Assembly: GCA_024403695.1 (NCBI GenBank)
Contig: JAKSRI010000001.1
Span: 124,001 to 188,000, forward strand
Source: Saccharofermentans sp.
GTDB lineage: Bacteria > Bacillota > Clostridia > Saccharofermentanales > Saccharofermentanaceae
Reading direction: 5' to 3'
Length of the DNA: 64,000 bases
Shown: piece after piece, positions 16,482 through 25,417 of the stretch
Layout: the number at the start of each line of letters is the position of its first letter
Numbering within the stretch: the stretch's first letter is position 1
The notes under the pieces: generated by a model
What the model was told of the DNA's origin: nothing
What the model saw: the letters and a program-made list of their open reading frames with translations, nothing else
Database searches by the model: none
Made by a program: the position numbers and the translations under genes

Positions 16482-16517
16482 ATAATGTGTTCTATTAATA
16501 GGACACATTATTTTATT
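16482..16517 (+). terminator. Terminator of the AEC transporter gene
   Basis: Bases 16482-16494 pair with 16499-16511 (13 pairs, one G-U) around TTAA, followed by TTTATT. Confidence 0.8.
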
Positions 16518-16525
16518 GTGTAGGG

Positions 16526-16531
16526 TATAAT
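16526..16531 (+). promoter_or_regulatory. Probable -10 box of the DUF2130 gene
   Basis: TATAAT 30 bases before the ATG at 16561, directly after the preceding terminator. No good -35 is visible at 17 bp. Confidence 0.4.
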
Positions 16532-16560
16532 TAGATTAATAAATAGTTGTGGAGGGAATT

Positions 16561-17781
16561 ATGAACGAGATTAGATGTCCTAAGTGTAATGAAGTATTTC
16601 AGGTTAATGAGTCAGATTTTGAACAGATATTACGACAGGTAAGAGACGAAGAATTTGAGAAAGAATTGAAGCGTCGCCAGGAAGAGATGGAGAAGAATAG
16701 AGCAGCTGAGCTTCAGATAGAGAGACTTCAGAATCAGCAGAAGCTTGCTGAAGAGATTGCCAAGAAGAATTCTGAGATTGATAAGAAGAATGCAGAGATT
16801 GCAAATTATAAGTCAATGCTTGATAAGGTGGAGACTGAGAAGCAGTTAGCAATTATGACTGCTTTGCAGGATAAGGATAAGGAATTATCTGAGAAGAATA
16901 CCAAGATTACAGAGCTTAATGGTAAGCTGGACAGTAAGGATACTGAACACAAGCTTAGAGAACAGACTATGAAGGAAAAGTATGAGAATGAGCTTAAGGC
17001 TAAGGATGAGCTTATTGATCAGTATAAGGACTTCAAGGCACGTCTTTCTACTAAGATGGTTGGAGAGAGTCTCGAACAGCATTGTCATAATGAGTTCAAC
17101 AAGGTGCGTAATACTGCATATCCAAATGCGTATTTTGAGAAGGATAATGATGCCAAGAATGGTTCTAAGGGTGACTTCATTTTCAGAGATTATGATAATG
17201 GACTTGAATATATTTCTATTATGTTTGAGATGAAGAATGAGAATGATGAGACAGCTACCAAGCATAAGAATGAAGACTTCTTTGATAAGCTTGATAAAGA
17301 TAGAAGAGAGAAGAAGTGTGAGTATGCAGTTCTTGTATCTATGCTGGAAATGAATAATGAATACTATAACGAAGGTATTGTTGATGTGTCATATAGATAT
17401 CCTAAGATGTTTGTAATCAGACCACAGTTCTTTATTATTCTCATTAACTTACTAGCTAATGCAGCCAAGAATTCTATTACTTATCAGAGACAGTTGGTTG
17501 AATATAGAAATCAGCAGATTGATATTACTAATTTTGAGTCTAATATGAATGACTTTAAGGATAAGTTTTCTAAGAATTTTGAAACTGCAGCTAATCATTT
17601 CCAGAAGGTAATTGAAGATATAGATAAATCAATAGCCGCTCTTAATAAAACTAAGGATGAACTTCTCACAACAGGTAGACAGCTTAGACTTGCTAATGAT
17701 AAAGCACAGGATCTTACAATTAAGAAACTTACTAAGAATGCACCTTCTGTCAAAGCGATGTTCGATGACCTTAAGAATTAA
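16561..17781 (+). CDS. DUF2130 protein: zinc-knuckle, coiled coil, nuclease-like domain
   Basis: 406 residues. The N-terminus has CPKC (C6-C9), a single Cys pair. Residues 25-155 are a charged coiled coil. The DUF2130 core follows at about 160-330 with LEQHCHNEF, GDFIFRD (D205) and FEMKNE (E223-x-K225), which look like a PD-(D/E)XK metal site (my inference). A second coiled coil forms the C-terminus (about 345-385). GGAGGG four bases before ATG 16561 sets the start. The biological role of this family is not established; DNA binding or cleavage is plausible. It converges on ilvD with a 4-base overlap. Confidence 0.85.
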   Translation: MNEIRCPKCNEVFQVNESDFEQILRQVRDEEFEKELKRRQEEMEKNRAAELQIERLQNQQKLAEEIAKKNSEIDKKNAEIANYKSMLDKVETEKQLAIMTALQDKDKELSEKNTKITELNGKLDSKDTEHKLREQTMKEKYENELKAKDELIDQYKDFKARLSTKMVGESLEQHCHNEFNKVRNTAYPNAYFEKDNDAKNGSKGDFIFRDYDNGLEYISIMFEMKNENDETATKHKNEDFFDKLDKDRREKKCEYAVLVSMLEMNNEYYNEGIVDVSYRYPKMFVIRPQFFIILINLLANAAKNSITYQRQLVEYRNQQIDITNFESNMNDFKDKFSKNFETAANHFQKVIEDIDKSIAALNKTKDELLTTGRQLRLANDKAQDLTIKKLTKNAPSVKAMFDDLKN

Positions 17782-19523
17782 TTATACTTAAGGTAAGCGC
17801 CTTTCATAGGTGAAGCTGCTAATTCTGAGAATAGTCTAAGTGTTCCACGTGTATACTTAGATGGCTTTGGAGACCAATTCCTAGAACGCTCTACAAGAAT
17901 CTCTTCGATTTCTTCTGGTGTTTTTCTTATACCATTTACACCGACGATATTAAGCTTTCTTGCTTCAATATCAAGTTCTATAAGATCGCCAGCTTCTACA
18001 AGTGCGATTGGTCCACCGGCCTGAGCCTCTGGAGAACAATGACCTATAACAGGTCCAGTTGAGGCACCAGAGAATCTACCATCTGTAATTAACGCGATGG
18101 ATTTGCCTAGTTCTTTATCTGAAGAAATAGCTTCAGAAGTATAGAACATTTCAGGCATACCTGATCCCTTAGGGCCTTCGTATCTGATGAATACTGCATC
18201 TCCTGGCTTTACTTTATGATGAAGGATAGCATCGATACATTCTTCTTCGTTGTCAAATGGTCTGGCATTTAAAGTTGCTTTGAACATTTCTTTAGGACAA
18301 GCAGTATGCTTGATTACAGCACCTTCTGGCGCGAGATTTCCTCTAAGTATGGCAATAGAACCATCGGTACCGATAGCTTTGTCATATGGTCTAATGATGT
18401 CTTCCTTTGTTAATTTGAGGTTATATCGTGAATTTGCATCATCAAGTAACTTCTGACAACGGTCGTAGAAACCATTGTTTTTCAATTCTTCGAGGTTATC
18501 TCCGAGTGTTTTACCTGTTACAGTCATAACATCGAGATGGAGATATTCTTTAATCTCTTCCATTATTGCAGGGACGCCACCGGCATAGTAGAAGAATTCT
18601 GCTGGCCATTTGCCAGTAGGTCTGATATCGAGTATGAAGTGAGCATTACGATGAATTCTGTCAAATGTATCACCATCTATTTCGATTCCTAATTCATAGG
18701 CGATAGCAGGTAAGTGTAAAAGAGTATTAGTCGAACCAGATATTGCAGCATGAACAAGGATGGCATTTTCAAAACTCTTTAATGTAATGATTTCTGATGG
18801 TTTAAGATTATCGTTCTGTGCCATTTTTACTGACATAAATCCAGCTTTATAAGCATAGTCGATAAGATCTGGGGAAGTAGCAGGCAGTAGCGCACTGCCT
18901 GGCAAAGATAGCCCAAGTGCTTCAGCCATAATTTGCATTGTTGAAGCTGTACCGATAAAGGAGCAGGCACCACAGCTTGGGCACGCATTGCATTTAGCCC
19001 AATTAAGTTCGTCCTCATTAATCTCGCCACCTTCAAAACGAGCTGAGTATATTCCCAATTGTTCTAGAGTAAGCATATTAGGACCTGCTGCCATTGTACC
19101 GCCTGTTACCACGATGGAAGGGATGTTTACACGGCAAAGACCCATAAGGTGGCCTGGAAGACCTTTGTCACAGGATGCGATATAAATACCTGCATCAAAA
19201 GGAGTTGCATTTGCCTGGATTTCAATCATATTAGCGATCATTTCGCGGCTTACAAGAGAGTAGTTAATTCCGTCAGTGCCTTGGCTCTCGCCATCACACA
19301 TGTCTGTGTTAAAGTAGCGTGCTCCATAACCGCCAGCATCTTTGATACCCTGACGAGCTGCTTCTACAAGCTTGTCAAGATGTCCAGAACCTGGGTGGGA
19401 GTCACCGAAAGTGCTGGAAATATAAATTTGAGGCTTGCTCAAGTCTTCTTGAGACCAGCCTGTTCCGATTCTCAATGGATCTAATTCTGGAGAAATGTTT
19501 CTGTGTATTTGACTTCTTAACAT
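17778..19523 (-). CDS. ilvD: IlvD/Edd-family dehydratase (dihydroxy-acid dehydratase-like)
   Basis: 581-residue Fe-S dehydratase. Family motifs SCDKGLPGHL and CNACPSCGAC (cluster cysteines), GPKGSGMPEM and TDGRFSGAS are intact. Branched-chain amino acid synthesis is the standard role. However, the N-terminus (DPLRIGTGWSQEDL, SSTFGDSHPGSGHL) differs from textbook IlvD and recalls family members annotated as sugar-acid dehydratases, so the substrate is uncertain. No other ilv or sugar-acid gene adjoins. It lies 32 bases downstream of the tRNA-Leu terminator. Its stop codon overlaps that of the convergent DUF2130 gene. Confidence 0.85.
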   Translation of the reverse strand: MLRSQIHRNISPELDPLRIGTGWSQEDLSKPQIYISSTFGDSHPGSGHLDKLVEAARQGIKDAGGYGARYFNTDMCDGESQGTDGINYSLVSREMIANMIEIQANATPFDAGIYIASCDKGLPGHLMGLCRVNIPSIVVTGGTMAAGPNMLTLEQLGIYSARFEGGEINEDELNWAKCNACPSCGACSFIGTASTMQIMAEALGLSLPGSALLPATSPDLIDYAYKAGFMSVKMAQNDNLKPSEIITLKSFENAILVHAAISGSTNTLLHLPAIAYELGIEIDGDTFDRIHRNAHFILDIRPTGKWPAEFFYYAGGVPAIMEEIKEYLHLDVMTVTGKTLGDNLEELKNNGFYDRCQKLLDDANSRYNLKLTKEDIIRPYDKAIGTDGSIAILRGNLAPEGAVIKHTACPKEMFKATLNARPFDNEEECIDAILHHKVKPGDAVFIRYEGPKGSGMPEMFYTSEAISSDKELGKSIALITDGRFSGASTGPVIGHCSPEAQAGGPIALVEAGDLIELDIEARKLNIVGVNGIRKTPEEIEEILVERSRNWSPKPSKYTRGTLRLFSELAASPMKGAYLKYN

Positions 19524-19555
19524 AATTAATACCCTCCGAATTAATTATATATAAA

Positions 19556-19587
19556 AAAGCCTCTGCAAGAAATCTTACAGAGACTTT
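19556..19587 (-). terminator. Terminator of tRNA-Leu(CAA)
   Basis: On the minus strand AAAGTCTCTGTAAG pairs with CTTGCAGAGGCTTT (G-U pairs only as exceptions), followed by TTTT. The hairpin begins at the last A of the tRNA CCA end. Confidence 0.85.
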
Positions 19588-19671
19588 GGTGCGGGTGATG
19601 GGACTCGAACCCATATGATTTATGGTCGGCAGATTTTGAGTCTGCTGCGTCTACCATTTCGCCACACCCGC
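19587..19671 (-). tRNA. tRNA-Leu (anticodon CAA)
   Basis: An 85-nt class II tRNA. Acceptor GCGGGTG pairs with CACCCGC, the CCA end is encoded, and the anticodon stem GCAGA/TCTGC encloses CTCAAAA with CAA at 34-36. It has a long variable arm and GGTTCGAGTCC T-arm. It is the second leucine tRNA in the window, transcribed towards ilvD. Confidence 0.97.
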
Positions 19672-19684
19672 GAGCGACTTTCAA

Positions 19685-19713
19685 ATTATAGTAAAGTGTG
19701 TTTGTTTTGTCAA
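19685..19713 (-). promoter_or_regulatory. Consensus sigma-A promoter of tRNA-Leu(CAA)
   Basis: On the minus strand TTGACA (19713-19708), exactly 17 bp, TATAAT (19690-19685): both hexamers match consensus. The -35 overlaps the stop codon of the upstream CmpB-like gene. The -10 ends 13 bases before the tRNA. Confidence 0.92.
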
Positions 19714-20570
19714 TTTTGTTTATCGTTATGTATTCTTGCTTTTAATTCGTTGAAGAATTCAGAATGCTGATTGTGGGTAGCATTAGGGAAGACGTTAATA
19801 AGTCGGCCAGAACCGAAGTGTTTATTTGATGTAATCTTTCTTTTGATCTCATTTGATCTTTTAAGAAGTTGGTTACGAACTTCGAGCTCAGACTCTTCAA
19901 TATCTTGTTTCAGCTCTGCTTTTGCAAGAGAATATTTAATTTGTGCAGTTTGTATTTTCTGTGCAGCATTAATTGAACCTTCTCCAATATCCTGAGTAAG
20001 CTTGTCTGAGACGACGTGTAGTCTTTTACTAATATTATCAAGCTCATTAAGCTGTTTATTGAGTCCAATAAGAGTAAGTGCTGTTACTACTGTATCTACA
20101 ATAAATGTAATAATAAGAAATGCTAGTATAGGCCAGCCGATACGTGGTTTGATTAGTTTAATTGTAAAAGCATAAAGGGTAGGGTTAAACAGCTTAAGTA
20201 CGAATGCTACAGCTACACCCCAGATTATGCTGAATCTAAGACAGATATATCCATTAAGATTAAGAGGCACGTTCGAATAGTTCCACCATCTAGCGTGGAA
20301 TGCTTTATCGAGAATGAAGCCAGCAAGAAGTTCTATTGAAGTAGTTAATATAATGCCTTCTATAAATATAACTACAATGTTATCGATGCCAATAGAATTA
20401 TAAACTGATAGAACAGCCACCATTCCGAATCCATAAACAGGGCAGACAGGACCGTTAAGAAAGCCACGGTTCATGATTTTGCCTAGTTTTACAGCATGAA
20501 AAACAACCTCTATGATCCAGCCGATAAATGAATAAAGTATAAAATACCAACAAATATCGTATAGGGTCAT
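19710..20570 (-). CDS. CmpB-like (putative ABC transporter type IV) membrane protein
   Basis: 286 residues. The opening YDICWYFILYSFIGWIIEVVFHAVKLGKIMNRGFLNGP and later ELLAGFILDK and WNYSNVPLNLNGYICLRFSIIWG match the family annotated as putative ABC-transporter permease CmpB. About five to six helices fill the first 185 residues. The C-terminal 100 residues are charged, probably helical, and cytoplasmic. No ATPase partner is adjacent, so a transport function is unproven. It lies 38 bases after the glutamine synthetase gene in the same direction. Confidence 0.8.
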   Translation of the reverse strand: MTLYDICWYFILYSFIGWIIEVVFHAVKLGKIMNRGFLNGPVCPVYGFGMVAVLSVYNSIGIDNIVVIFIEGIILTTSIELLAGFILDKAFHARWWNYSNVPLNLNGYICLRFSIIWGVAVAFVLKLFNPTLYAFTIKLIKPRIGWPILAFLIITFIVDTVVTALTLIGLNKQLNELDNISKRLHVVSDKLTQDIGEGSINAAQKIQTAQIKYSLAKAELKQDIEESELEVRNQLLKRSNEIKRKITSNKHFGSGRLINVFPNATHNQHSEFFNELKARIHNDKQN

Positions 20571-20608
20571 AGAGGATGCCTCGTTTTTGTTTAATTATAT
20601 AGATTTAA

Positions 20609-22519
20609 TTAGATCTGATTGTCACTATATTCCTTATAAATAGTAGCAAGTTCCTTCATATTCTGGCTCATTCTAATCTGAAGTCTGGAGATATCCTTAA
20701 GGTTCTTAGCGTTAATAGCATTTTTAATGCTTGTAAAAATACAAGTGGATTCGCCGCTGTTCTTTGCCAATGTATTCTTAAGTGTATCGATATCATTCCA
20801 AAGATCATCATCTACTGTGTTAGGTGTAGTATGGAGCTTTGTATATGTTCTAATCTTAGTGTGGTTAGATGGAATAAGTCTCTCGAGAAGCTCATACTGC
20901 CACATATCGAGCATAGCACGTGAGTAAGATGTAAGAATCTTCTCATTAAATACGTTACCAGCACAGAGGATATCTGTAGCAGAATCATCAGAGATGAAGT
21001 TCTTAAGAGAGTCATAAACTGTTGCAGGTGGAATACCAAAGAGTGTATCTCTCTGCTCTTCGTTCATTGTCTCGAAGATGTCTTCCTCACAACGATAGAG
21101 CTTATTTGTCTCGAGGTAATCGCCAGCCTCACCATAAGGCTTGATGAACTCATTCTCGAGCTCTTTCTTTGTCTTGCCGGAATCAAGTGCATAAGCGATA
21201 CCATCCAACATGCACTGGTAAATAGCGGAAAGGCAGAGGTAAGTATTTGTGTGTGGGTTTGGAGCACGAAGCTCGAAACGTGTAGCGTACTTATTGTCTT
21301 CGCTTCTAACAAGACCAAGGAGTACAGAACGGTTACGAGAAGGAGTAAGAACATCTTTACCGATGGAAGCAACTGCATGTGTAGGTGCCTCAAAACCTGG
21401 CTGCAATCTATTAAATGCGTCTGTTGTTGCAGAAACAAATGGGTTAATAAGGTCATAATGCTTCATGATACCCATGAGGGAACCCCAACCGAGACGGGAG
21501 AGGTAATCTTCCTTAAGATTCTCAGGTGCGAAGAGGTTAATCTTCTTACCATTCTTAAGGAAAGCAACTACGTTAACGTGTGTGTGTTCACCGGATCCGG
21601 CAACACCAGGAATAGGCTTAGCCATGAAGCTAACTTCAAGACCATGCATACGGAAGATTTCCTTGATAAGAATTCTTGCCTGAAGCTCATAGTCAGCACC
21701 CTGAAGTGCATCGGAATACTTCCAGTCAACCTCGAGCTGCTCCATGATGGAGTGGAAGTCACCTGTAGAAGTAACTGCAGCCTTTACGCCACCAACTTCC
21801 TTATGACCCATCTCTGGGTTAAAACCATACTGGTCAAGTACAAGAATAACCTGCTCGAGTGCAGTTCTAACTACGCCTTTAGTACGCTTCCAGTAAGACT
21901 CCTTAAGAACCTGTGAGATAGAGAGGCTCTCTGTAGAAATCTTCTCATCTGGGGAATTAACCCAGAACTCAAGCTCAGTAGCCATGATAAGAGTGATCTT
22001 TGAAAGATCTGATGGCTCGAATCCATATTCTTCACAAAGCTTAGCGTCAGTGCTGAATCTCTCTGTGAGAACCTTCTCGAAATACTGTGCGCTCTTCTTA
22101 AGAACAGAACGTGAGCAAACAGGCTCATCATTATGGAGAAGGAAAGAAGGGATACGAAGTGTTCCGATAGGAAGTCCAGTCTTCGCATCAATATGCTCAT
22201 AGTTATAGTCGATGTACCAAACTACTTCGATATCTGGTACAAGATCTACCTTACCATCATTCAGTGTAGCAATTCCCGGTAGTACAACTGAAGAACCGTC
22301 TGTCTGGACTGCATGTCCATTAAGGTAGTTTTCAAGGTTATCGTGGAAATCCTGAATAGGAATTTTCTCGTCTGTGTCATTTCCTGCAAGATCAACACCC
22401 ATTAAAGATACAAACTTAATCTCTGGATGTGCATCAAGAATAGCAACAATGTCTTCTGCCTTATGCTTATCTGGTGGGATAATACCGATAAGGTCAGGAT
22501 TAACTTTAAAGTCAGTCAT
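20609..22519 (-). CDS. glnA: Glutamine synthetase, long form
   Basis: Condenses glutamate, ammonia and ATP to glutamine. 636 residues against about 440-470 for the usual type I enzyme. Catalytic-region motifs are present: ATELEFWV, HKEVGGVKAA, GSGEHTHVNV, RNRSVLLGLV and TRFELRAPNPHTNTYLCLSA. There is an extension of some 150 residues after the catalytic domain. It is not the GSIII (GlnN) type, since the active-site signatures differ. No adenylylation-site tyrosine motif is evident. Its product feeds PurL in the same window. No clear nitrogen-regulatory site was found in the 95-base upstream gap. Confidence 0.9.
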   Translation of the reverse strand: MTDFKVNPDLIGIIPPDKHKAEDIVAILDAHPEIKFVSLMGVDLAGNDTDEKIPIQDFHDNLENYLNGHAVQTDGSSVVLPGIATLNDGKVDLVPDIEVVWYIDYNYEHIDAKTGLPIGTLRIPSFLLHNDEPVCSRSVLKKSAQYFEKVLTERFSTDAKLCEEYGFEPSDLSKITLIMATELEFWVNSPDEKISTESLSISQVLKESYWKRTKGVVRTALEQVILVLDQYGFNPEMGHKEVGGVKAAVTSTGDFHSIMEQLEVDWKYSDALQGADYELQARILIKEIFRMHGLEVSFMAKPIPGVAGSGEHTHVNVVAFLKNGKKINLFAPENLKEDYLSRLGWGSLMGIMKHYDLINPFVSATTDAFNRLQPGFEAPTHAVASIGKDVLTPSRNRSVLLGLVRSEDNKYATRFELRAPNPHTNTYLCLSAIYQCMLDGIAYALDSGKTKKELENEFIKPYGEAGDYLETNKLYRCEEDIFETMNEEQRDTLFGIPPATVYDSLKNFISDDSATDILCAGNVFNEKILTSYSRAMLDMWQYELLERLIPSNHTKIRTYTKLHTTPNTVDDDLWNDIDTLKNTLAKNSGESTCIFTSIKNAINAKNLKDISRLQIRMSQNMKELATIYKEYSDNQI

Positions 22520-22632
22520 ATGGCTTTACCATCCTCTATATAATCATACAGAGCATATTCTACCACATATATATTTAATAATACCGCAAAATCATCTTGA
22601 TTTTTATTGGCTAATTGTTGCACAATTTGCAC

Positions 22633-23442
22633 ATGAGTAATTCAATTTTTGAGATGTTTAAGATAGATAAGTTAGGTAAGCGCATTTTTGTGCGTTTTCT
22701 TTTTGTTTTACTTGTAGCTGCAAATTTGTTTATTATTTTCCATCCGATTGGTGATTCTAATTTTGATGCTTATATCGCATTTATGAATAAGCTTTCTCAG
22801 AATCCTGAGATGATTGAATCTATTAATTACAATGATATACCGCTTACTAGTGGAAATATTAAGTTTATTGCATCTGCTTTGATTGTTTTTCTTGCAGAAT
22901 TAGGTTCTAGCTGGCTCTATACTGGTTTATTTATCAGAGAGTATAGAATTAGAAAAGGTCTTACTAACGCGATTTCTATTCCTAAATTAATATTCAGACT
23001 TATTGTTCTTACTATAACTTTCGTGTTTTTGATAACAATCTTTTCTGTTTTTGTGTTGTATTTAGGATTGATTTTTATTATTATTTTCCCGTACTTGGCG
23101 ATGTTCCCAGCTTGCTACTTATCAGGTGATAAGAATTTGATAGGAAGTTTTAAGGGTATGATTCAGGTATCCAGAGGCTATTACATGATTAACAGCCGTA
23201 ATATTTCTATTATCGTTTGCTGTTATTTGTTATGCGATTTGGTCCTTATGATACTTGGTAATATCAATCCTGCAGCTAGAGCATCTATGGTTCCTATTGT
23301 AAATGTATTTATTCTTATGTCGCTGGGAAGATATATTGGAATGATTTACCCAAGGATGCTTAGATATCCTGGTGGAATACGAATTATAGTGACACAACAG
23401 ATTGATAATGATGTTTCTGATTCCGATGAGGAGCAGAACTGA
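22633..23442 (+). CDS. Multi-pass membrane protein of unknown function
   Basis: About 269 residues with five or six hydrophobic stretches (near 17-38, 72-92, 118-160, 193-211, 220-238). Nothing identifies a catalytic or transport motif. The segment CYLSGDKNLIGSFKGMIQVSRGYYMINSRNI resembles glycerophosphoryl-permease-like or DUF975-like integral membrane proteins, but I cannot assign it. The start is uncertain: ATG 22633 is the first ATG and lacks a good ribosome binding site, a TTG at 22615 precedes it and another ATG lies at 22654. It is followed by malic enzyme after 31 bases. Confidence 0.65.
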   Translation: MSNSIFEMFKIDKLGKRIFVRFLFVLLVAANLFIIFHPIGDSNFDAYIAFMNKLSQNPEMIESINYNDIPLTSGNIKFIASALIVFLAELGSSWLYTGLFIREYRIRKGLTNAISIPKLIFRLIVLTITFVFLITIFSVFVLYLGLIFIIIFPYLAMFPACYLSGDKNLIGSFKGMIQVSRGYYMINSRNISIIVCCYLLCDLVLMILGNINPAARASMVPIVNVFILMSLGRYIGMIYPRMLRYPGGIRIIVTQQIDNDVSDSDEEQN

Positions 23443-23473
23443 TTTATATATGTAATATACGGAGGAATTTAAA

Positions 23474-24655
23474 ATGGATAACAATGAGATTGCAATTCAG
23501 AAGCATACTGAATGGCAGGGTAAGATTGAAGTAATCGCTAGAGCACCAGTTGATTCTAAGGAAGCTCTTTCTATCGCATATACACCAGGTGTTGCTGCTC
23601 CTTGTCTTGAGATTTCTGATAATGTTGATCTTTCATATAAGTACACAAGAAGATCTAACCTCGTTGCAGTAGTTACTGACGGTACAGCAGTTCTTGGTCT
23701 TGGTGATATCGGACCTGAGGCTGGTATGCCAGTTATGGAAGGTAAGTGCGCACTCTTTAAGGCTTTCGGTGATGTTGATGCATTCCCACTTTGCGTACGT
23801 TCTAAGGATGTTGACGATATCGTAAAGACTGTTAAGCTTCTTGCAGGTTCCTTCGGTGGCGTTAACCTTGAGGACATTTCTGCTCCACGTTGCTTCGAGA
23901 TTGAGAAGAGACTTAAGGAAGATCCAGAAGTTGATATCCCTATCTTCCACGATGACCAGCATGGTACAGCTGTTATCACTCTCGCTGGTATGATTAATGC
24001 TCTTAAGCTCACAGGCAAGGATATTAACAACATTTCTGTAGTTGTTAACGGTGCTGGTGCAGCTGCTACAGCTATTACAAAGCTTCTTATTTCTCGTGGT
24101 CTTCAGGATGTAGTTCTCTGTGACCGTGCTGGTGCTATCTATGCTGGCAGACCTAACAACATGAACCCAGCTAAGGAAGAGATTGCTGCTATTACTAACC
24201 AGAAGGGTAAGAAGGGTACACTCGCAGAGGTTCTCGTTGGTGCTGATGTATTTATCGGTGTATCTGCTCCTGGAACACTTACAGCTGAGATGGTAGCTAC
24301 TATGGCTAAGGATCCAATCGTATTTGCTTGTGCTAACCCAACACCAGAGATTATGCCAGATGAGGCTAAGAAGGCTGGTGTAGCAGTTATGGCAACAGGT
24401 CGTTCTGATTTCCCTAATCAGGTTAACAACGTTCTCGCATTCCCAGGTATCTTCCGTGGTGCTCTTGATGTTAGAGCTTCTGATATCAACGATGCTATGA
24501 AGATTGCAGCTTCTGAGGCTATCGCTTCTATCGTTTCTGACGAGGAGCTTAACCCAGACTACATTCTCCCAGATGCTTTCGATCCACGTGTAGGTAAGGC
24601 AGTTGCTGCTGCAGTAGCTCAGGCTGCTAAGGACACTGGTGTTGCTAGACTCTAA
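23474..24655 (+). CDS. Malic enzyme (malate dehydrogenase, oxaloacetate-decarboxylating)
   Basis: Converts malate to pyruvate and CO2 with NAD(P)+. 393 residues, the short bacterial form without a phosphotransacetylase domain. Motifs are YTPGVAAPCLEI, LGLGDIGPEAGMPVMEGK, FHDDQHGTA and the Rossmann loop VVNGAGAAA. Cofactor choice is not readable. GGAGG precedes the ATG by eight bases, and a strong bidirectional terminator follows. The codons are highly biased (GCT, GGT), suggesting strong expression. Confidence 0.95.
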   Translation: MDNNEIAIQKHTEWQGKIEVIARAPVDSKEALSIAYTPGVAAPCLEISDNVDLSYKYTRRSNLVAVVTDGTAVLGLGDIGPEAGMPVMEGKCALFKAFGDVDAFPLCVRSKDVDDIVKTVKLLAGSFGGVNLEDISAPRCFEIEKRLKEDPEVDIPIFHDDQHGTAVITLAGMINALKLTGKDINNISVVVNGAGAAATAITKLLISRGLQDVVLCDRAGAIYAGRPNNMNPAKEEIAAITNQKGKKGTLAEVLVGADVFIGVSAPGTLTAEMVATMAKDPIVFACANPTPEIMPDEAKKAGVAVMATGRSDFPNQVNNVLAFPGIFRGALDVRASDINDAMKIAASEAIASIVSDEELNPDYILPDAFDPRVGKAVAAAVAQAAKDTGVARL

Positions 24656-24677
24656 TAATCAATAATTAAGCTAAAAT

Positions 24678-24712
24678 AAATGACCTGGAACTTATTGTTC
24701 CGGGTCATTTTT
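24678..24712. terminator. Bidirectional terminator after malic enzyme
   Basis: AAATGACCTGGAAC (24678-24691) pairs with GTTCCGGGTCATTT (24697-24710, one G-U) around TTATT and is followed by TT. The stop codon of the opposite-strand gene (24692) lies in the loop, so the right arm also encodes that protein's last residues. Confidence 0.88.
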
Positions 24713-25330
24713 ATGTGGTTTAAATACCTGATTCATATCAACTAGATCGATGTCTTCATCGTATATAGATTTCTTTTTAAATAGATTTGAGTTGTCTATT
24801 GGTGGAGCATAGCCGTTATGCGCATCTACCGAAGCTGTTAAATCAGGATTGGTATATATGAATGATTCTTCTTTGGATTTACTTAATCTGTTATTAGAAC
24901 AGTACTCATTATATTTGAGTTTCGCTTTGTTTTCTGCAGAAATAAGAATCGTTAAAGAAATAAATATCCATATAGCAATAAGTATAGTAATGAAGTCTTT
25001 GTTAAATACAGAAACGACAGCAAGAGAAATAAGAATGAACTTTAATAATGAATATTCTTTCTTAAAAAATGCAGGGAACATACAAACAATACAATCGAAT
25101 TCAATTAATAGAATTATGAAAGGAATTGAGAAAGAAAACTCAGCAAAAGGATCGTCAAGTTTTATACCTGATAATATCAGCATAATAGCAGAATATGCAA
25201 AGGAGAGTATAAGAAGAATACTTGCTATTAACCCCGATCTTTTTGTTAGTCTGAAGAACGGAGTTATTAGTTTGGTTTCTCTATCTATATAGTCTGATAA
25301 ATCAGCTTTTGTATGATAATTTTTATCCAT
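24692..25330 (-). CDS. Four-helix membrane protein of unknown function
   Basis: 212 residues. Four hydrophobic helices (about 33-55, 65-88, 95-108, 113-131) sit between a charged N-terminus and an 80-residue soluble tail ending VFKPHKNDPEQ. No motif is recognised. It stands alone between malic enzyme and yraN, convergent with the former and divergent from the latter. Its 3' end is embedded in the terminator at 24678-24712. Confidence 0.7.
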   Translation of the reverse strand: MDKNYHTKADLSDYIDRETKLITPFFRLTKRSGLIASILLILSFAYSAIMLILSGIKLDDPFAEFSFSIPFIILLIEFDCIVCMFPAFFKKEYSLLKFILISLAVVSVFNKDFITILIAIWIFISLTILISAENKAKLKYNEYCSNNRLSKSKEESFIYTNPDLTASVDAHNGYAPPIDNSNLFKKKSIYDEDIDLVDMNQVFKPHKNDPEQ

Positions 25331-25359
25331 ATTTTTAGTATATCTTTTAATTCCATTTA

Positions 25360-25388
25360 TTCACAATATTAATTCTTAATGTTATAAT
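25360..25388 (+). promoter_or_regulatory. Promoter of yraN
   Basis: TTCACA (25360-25365), 17 bp, TATAAT (25383-25388): near consensus. It is followed directly by the LexA-like palindrome. Confidence 0.8.
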
Positions 25389-25389
25389 A

Positions 25390-25401
25390 GAACAAATGTT
25401 C
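25390..25401 (+). promoter_or_regulatory. Putative LexA (SOS) box before yraN
   Basis: GAACAAATGTTC fits GAAC-N4-GTTC, the Firmicute LexA/DinR operator, and sits in a 14-bp perfect palindrome (25389-25402). It covers the expected transcription start just downstream of the -10 box, a position suited to repression. Confidence 0.6.
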
Positions 25402-25417
25402 TGTAAGAGAGGTTTAT

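Noticed and set aside
22616-22635. Direct repeat TTGCACA around 22619-22634
   Set aside because: Too short and without a known binding pattern; left as chance.
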